Source: Lachnospiraceae bacterium (GTDB taxonomy: Bacteria > Bacillota_A > Clostridia > Lachnospirales > Lachnospiraceae). From it: a stretch of 8,981 bases of DNA. Both the position numbers and the translations under genes were made by a program. Of this stretch, positions 6,119 to 8,981 are shown in pieces; position 1 is the first letter of the stretch; each line of letters opens with the position of its first letter. The notes under the pieces are model-generated. The model was not told the DNA's origin. It did not search any database and was given only the letters and a program-made list of their open reading frames with translations. The DNA lies in contig JAFQCI010000155.1 in the NCBI GenBank assembly GCA_017416505.1, positions 1-8,981 of the forward strand, given 5' to 3'.

Positions 6119-6718
6119 TCAACTTATTTGTTGTCCTTCCATCTCAGCTTCCAACTTTTCATATTTTTCAACAAACTTTGCCTTAAACTCATCTTGATTA
6201 TATGTATAAATACTTTCAAACAAATATCCTTCAAGCTTCTTTAAATTATACAAATTTCTTGTTTGATTGGCTCTGTTCCTTATTCCATTATATATTTTTG
6301 TTCTACTTGCCGATACCTGTAAATTTTCTCCATATTGACTATTGTATTCATCTTCATTATAGACCAATATATAAGTTATATTTTTCCTACTGAATTCCCA
6401 AGATACAAACTCAAATTCATTTAACATTATTAAACTATCATATAATTTCCTGTAAATATCTGCAGGTTTCATATCTCCATTTTTAAATTCAATAAAAGTC
6501 CACTTTCCATCTTGGTCAATATACAATGCATCATTTGTTTTAGGTTGAACAGGTAAATGAAATTTGCTTGAATATTTTTTTGAGAACTGGTCAAAGTTTA
6601 TCACTTTAAGATTACTATCTACCATAAACTCTTTGTTTGTTGTATCTTCAGATACTCTTTTTAATGTTCTGATTGTATTTAACTGTTCTGGTAATTTATC
6701 TATTGTTTCTTTTATCAT
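6119..6718 (-). CDS. small protein with PD-(D/E)xK nuclease-like core, partner of the upstream ATPase
   Basis: A 199-residue soluble protein. Residues 60-80 read KTNDALYIDQ...WTFIEFKNG: an Asp (63) on one predicted strand and Glu77-x-Lys79 on the next, the arrangement of PD-(D/E)xK metal-dependent nucleases. A helix with DIYRKLYDSLIML (88-100), a strand NITYILVYNEDEYN (113-126) and an amphipathic region ending in a charged helix follow. No signal peptide or membrane segment is seen. AAGGGG overlaps the stop of the ATPase gene and sits seven bases before this ATG, so the two are translationally coupled and probably act together. I infer DNA or RNA cleavage gated by the ATPase, as in two-component phage-defence systems. 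The nuclease call rests on motif spacing only, and I know no named family that it matches with certainty. AT-rich like its partner. Confidence 0.65.
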   Translation of the reverse strand: MIKETIDKLPEQLNTIRTLKRVSEDTTNKEFMVDSNLKVINFDQFSKKYSSKFHLPVQPKTNDALYIDQDGKWTFIEFKNGDMKPADIYRKLYDSLIMLNEFEFVSWEFSRKNITYILVYNEDEYNSQYGENLQVSASRTKIYNGIRNRANQTRNLYNLKKLEGYLFESIYTYNQDEFKAKFVEKYEKLEAEMEGQQIS

Positions 6719-6729
6719 TAGTCTACCCC

Positions 6730-8001
6730 TTAATATCTAATACTATCTAAAATATCTAAAGGTTTTGCTAATTTTTGATATACCAATTCAAGATTATTGG
6801 ATACATCATGAAACTCTGCTCCATCTTCGTGACACTCTGATAAATAATAATTTACTTTGTCCTTTATTCCATGCTGTGCAGAAAAAGTCTCTATCGCATC
6901 TAAAAAATATGGACTATGCGTAGTAATCACTATGCTTAAATCAAAATATTTCTGTAACAAAACAATTATTTCTGCATAAACTAATTGCCATTGCGGATGT
7001 AAATGTATCTCTGGCTCATCTAAAACCAAAACATCCTTCTCTTTAATTACACCTCGTTCTAATAACATCTTCAAAATAGAAAAAGCTTTTAAGCCTGTTG
7101 ATAAATTTTTTATATCCAGCTTTTTATTGTGATACTGAACTACAAAACCAGCATTCTCATCTTTTACTATCTGTCCCTCGAAGACATCATTTAATTTTTT
7201 CATTATTTCTTCTATCTTATTTGATACTACGATTTCCTCTATTAAATTCGTTTCTTTTTCTTTTGTTAGTTTTTCAATTAACATCGCTTCTATGTAATTA
7301 TTATCATAATACATATATCTATTTAGTTTATCTACAGAAAAAGGACTATCAATATACACTGCATCATGCATTGTTTTAAAATCCATTTTTTCAATTTCAC
7401 ATTTATTGTTTTGGATTTTTATCTTCAAATGCTGAGTATCATGAATTATCAAGTCAACAGTAGCCTCTTTGTCATTAAAATAAATATTATTTATTTGTCC
7501 ATTAAATGTTCCTGAAAAATATTTTTCAACGAGCAGATTATATACTTTTTCGTCCTCTACTTCGAAAACCTGTACAATTTGTTCCGTTATATCCCTTACT
7601 TTTTCATAAGCTTTATTACTTTCATTAAACAATCCTATTGTTTCATAAAATCCTGATACGAGTGAATGAATTTTTTCTTTATCATATTTATACATATTCT
7701 GTTCTAATAATGTTGAAGCTATTGTATCCATTCTTCTTCTATTAGCATGTATCCTATTAAAATAACCATCCTCAGAAGATGATAGTATATCCTCAACGCC
7801 TTTTCTAAGAATAGTGAAAATACGACTTTTTCTGTAATTCATTACTCTTTTTTGCAAATCAACTGTAGAATTAAATAATGCAAACAAAACCTTTCCTACT
7901 GTACTTTTACCAGTATTGTTTTCACCTGCAATTACTGTAATACCATCGACTTTAGCATTCAATTTTTTTATTTTTGCCAAATTACTAATTTCTACTCTCA
8001 T
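6730..8001 (-). CDS. ABC/SMC-like AAA-family ATPase, first gene of a putative defence operon
   Basis: A 423-residue ATPase of the RecF/OLD/SMC-like group. Motifs: Walker A GENNTGKST (26-34) after a strand ITVIAG; an ABC-type signature LSTGLKAFSIL (300-310); Walker B VLVLDEPEIHLHP (324-336), with Asp328 and catalytic Glu329; and a switch His362 in ITTHSPYFLDAI (359-370). Between the two halves, about 40-290, lies a long insert with helical and beta content instead of extended coiled coils. No C-terminal TOPRIM domain is present, unlike OLD nucleases such as GajA: the protein ends about 60 residues after the H-loop. That leaves the nuclease role to the separately encoded neighbour. Start 8001 is favoured by GGTGA four bases upstream and by homologue-like MRVEISNLAKIKK; ATG 8016 adds five residues and has AAGGA too close. 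AT-rich composition and isolated promoter suggest horizontal acquisition. Confidence 0.85.
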   Translation of the reverse strand: MRVEISNLAKIKKLNAKVDGITVIAGENNTGKSTVGKVLFALFNSTVDLQKRVMNYRKSRIFTILRKGVEDILSSSEDGYFNRIHANRRRMDTIASTLLEQNMYKYDKEKIHSLVSGFYETIGLFNESNKAYEKVRDITEQIVQVFEVEDEKVYNLLVEKYFSGTFNGQINNIYFNDKEATVDLIIHDTQHLKIKIQNNKCEIEKMDFKTMHDAVYIDSPFSVDKLNRYMYYDNNYIEAMLIEKLTKEKETNLIEEIVVSNKIEEIMKKLNDVFEGQIVKDENAGFVVQYHNKKLDIKNLSTGLKAFSILKMLLERGVIKEKDVLVLDEPEIHLHPQWQLVYAEIIVLLQKYFDLSIVITTHSPYFLDAIETFSAQHGIKDKVNYYLSECHEDGAEFHDVSNNLELVYQKLAKPLDILDSIRY

Positions 8002-8045
8002 ACCTTCACCAACCATAGTCCTTATTATTACCTTACGTTAACCAT

Positions 8046-8074
8046 ATTTTATACTAACTATAGAAAATATTCAA
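8046..8074 (-). promoter_or_regulatory. promoter of the ATPase/nuclease operon, TTGAAT-17-TAAAAT
   Basis: On the minus strand TTGAAT (8074-8069) is followed after exactly 17 bases by TAAAAT (8051-8046). The predicted start of transcription is about 40 bases from the ATPase ATG at 8001. The hexamer TAACGT occurs on both sides of the promoter, which may be chance. Confidence 0.5.
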
Positions 8075-8258
8075 CACGTTACGCACCATACATGTCCACT
8101 AAAATATATATATTTTCATCTTATTATTTTAGAACTTTTTTCTTTAATCAATAAAATAATCTTTTGTATTAAACCATCTAAAATTCAAAAAAAAAATTAT
8201 AACATAATCTTTTTATTATGCCAGTTTTATAAATATATAAAGCCCCCTATTTCTTGCG

Positions 8259-8316
8259 CCTCCTTTCTATCCATGGTAAACTATTTTAAAACAAATATAA
8301 ACACAAGAAAAAGGGG
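8259..8316 (+). promoter_or_regulatory. possible leader hairpin masking the YczE-like ribosome-binding site
   Basis: CTCCTTT at 8260-8266 is complementary over seven pairs (one G-U) to AAAGGGG at 8310-8316, the Shine-Dalgarno site of the next gene. The wider segment CCTCCTTTCTA (8259-8269) equals the anti-Shine-Dalgarno end of 16S rRNA. A second, alternative CCCCT (8244-8248) can pair with AGGGG. Such competing pairings are the hallmark of translational control, but short pyrimidine runs also arise by chance. Confidence 0.3.
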
Positions 8317-8323
8317 ATTAACT

Positions 8324-8965
8324 ATGAAAACAAGAAGAATTTTCATGTCATTAGCCGGCGTTCTCATTTGTGCTATCAGTGTTGGTGTATTCAAAATTGC
8401 AGCTTTAGGGGTAGACCCATTTCAATCACTGATGAGTGGATTGGACAACTGGATTCCCATCCCTTTCGGTACGCTATATGTGTTGGTGAACCTGGCATTA
8501 TTAACATTCAGCTTGTTTGCCGATCGTCGCAATATTGGTATCGCTACCTTTATTAATCTGTTTTTGCTGGGCTATATCACACAATTTACCTATGAATTTT
8601 TACAGATTTGGTTACCTGCGCCTTCACTGCCCATACGAATTCTCTGCCTAATTATAGGCATTGTAGTTATTTGCTTTGGCTCCTCCTTATATATGACTGC
8701 AAATCTAGGTGTTTCTACCTACGATGCCGTAGCCATTGTTTTATCTGGAAAATGGAACTTAGGTCAATTCAAATATATTCGTATTTGCTGTGATTTGGTA
8801 TGTGTACTCTTAGGTGTGGGAATCTTTTTATTCTCCGGCGGAACTCTTGCACAAGTGCCTACCATTGCCGGTATTGGTACGATAATTACTGCTTTTTTTA
8901 TGGGGCCGCTGATTCAATTTTTCAATGATCATATTGCAATACCACTACTAGATAAGTCACATTAG
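8324..8965 (+). CDS. YczE/YitT-type six-helix membrane protein
   Basis: A 213-residue integral membrane protein with about six hydrophobic segments, near residues 5-27, 47-66, 75-92, 104-122, 152-170 and 178-200. It has an internal repeat: KIAALGVDPFQSLMSGL in the first half matches MTANLGVSTYDAVAIVL in the second, which is the signature of the YczE/YyaS/YitT group. Members are of largely unknown function. Bacillus YczE has been linked to surfactin production but the mechanism is unclear. The frame is open back to an ATG at 8273, but 8324 is preferred because AAGGGG lies seven bases upstream and the extra 17 residues are polar and unlike the family. It faces away from the ATPase operon and is probably not part of it. 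The gene is complete; no terminator is visible in the last 16 bases. Confidence 0.85.
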   Translation: MKTRRIFMSLAGVLICAISVGVFKIAALGVDPFQSLMSGLDNWIPIPFGTLYVLVNLALLTFSLFADRRNIGIATFINLFLLGYITQFTYEFLQIWLPAPSLPIRILCLIIGIVVICFGSSLYMTANLGVSTYDAVAIVLSGKWNLGQFKYIRICCDLVCVLLGVGIFLFSGGTLAQVPTIAGIGTIITAFFMGPLIQFFNDHIAIPLLDKSH

Positions 8966-8981
8966 AAATACAAGATAAGTA

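Larger units (their letters stand above)
8002..8323. other. AT-rich divergent spacer between the ATPase operon and the YczE-like gene
   Basis: This 322-base spacer contains the leftward promoter of the ATPase operon (8046-8074) and the leader of the rightward membrane-protein gene. Two anti-Shine-Dalgarno-like segments (8243-8248 and 8259-8269) are in that leader. No convincing rightward promoter could be picked; the AT content gives many weak -10 matches. No gene or insertion-sequence end was seen. Confidence 0.6.

Noticed and set aside
7098..7379. Plus-strand 93-codon frame inside the ATPase gene
   Set aside because: Antisense shadow of a well-supported coding region, with low-complexity Leu/Phe/Ser content and no start signals.
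6730..8016. OLD-family nuclease or Gabija GajA
   Set aside because: The protein ends soon after the H-loop and has no TOPRIM domain, and no UvrD-like helicase gene is adjacent.

Overview
The window looks like the chromosome of a strictly anaerobic, low-GC Firmicute, probably class Clostridia and plausibly Lachnospiraceae. The grounds are strong purine-rich Shine-Dalgarno sites, AT-rich spacers, a PerR-type regulator next to a rubredoxin-first (reverse) rubrerythrin, and a HAMP histidine kinase/OmpR pair of a style common in gut clostridia. The taxonomic call is inference from family resemblance only.

Region 1 (1-2721) is the edge of a mobile element. It holds a possible C-terminal coding tail at the left border, a sigma-A-type promoter and hairpin terminator (70-188), and about 840 bases without a convincing gene. 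That stretch contains a long RNA-like palindrome (514-580), a dyad followed by a G-run/C-run block resembling a transfer origin (640-710), and an 18-bp polypyrimidine tandem repeat (711-754). On the minus strand follow a MazF/PemK-family toxin with its own promoter and terminator but no antitoxin beside it, and a tyrosine integrase missing its N-terminus. The integrase frame opens about 30 bases after the stop of a response regulator, so the element appears to have been broken there.

Region 2 (2754-5835) is ordinary chromosome in two divergent units. A sensor kinase and OmpR-family regulator run leftward. A perR-like regulator and reverse rubrerythrin run rightward. The perR promoter carries a 7-1-7 Fur/PerR-type dyad just after its -10, and the gap before rubrerythrin carries a perfect 10-bp inverted repeat whose arms resemble Per-box halves. 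Together these suggest a self-regulated peroxide-response module.

Region 3 (6073-8074) is a visibly AT-rich two-gene operon on the minus strand, between the rubrerythrin terminator and a membrane-protein gene. It encodes an ABC/SMC-like AAA ATPase and a small protein with the residue pattern of a PD-(D/E)xK nuclease. The genes are translationally coupled, with their own promoter and terminator. This is the best candidate here for an uncharacterised (possibly anti-phage) system.

Region 4 (8324-8965) is a six-helix YczE/YitT-type membrane protein, complete, whose leader contains an anti-Shine-Dalgarno-like stretch that could mask its ribosome-binding site. No tRNA, rRNA, CRISPR array or complete insertion sequence was seen.
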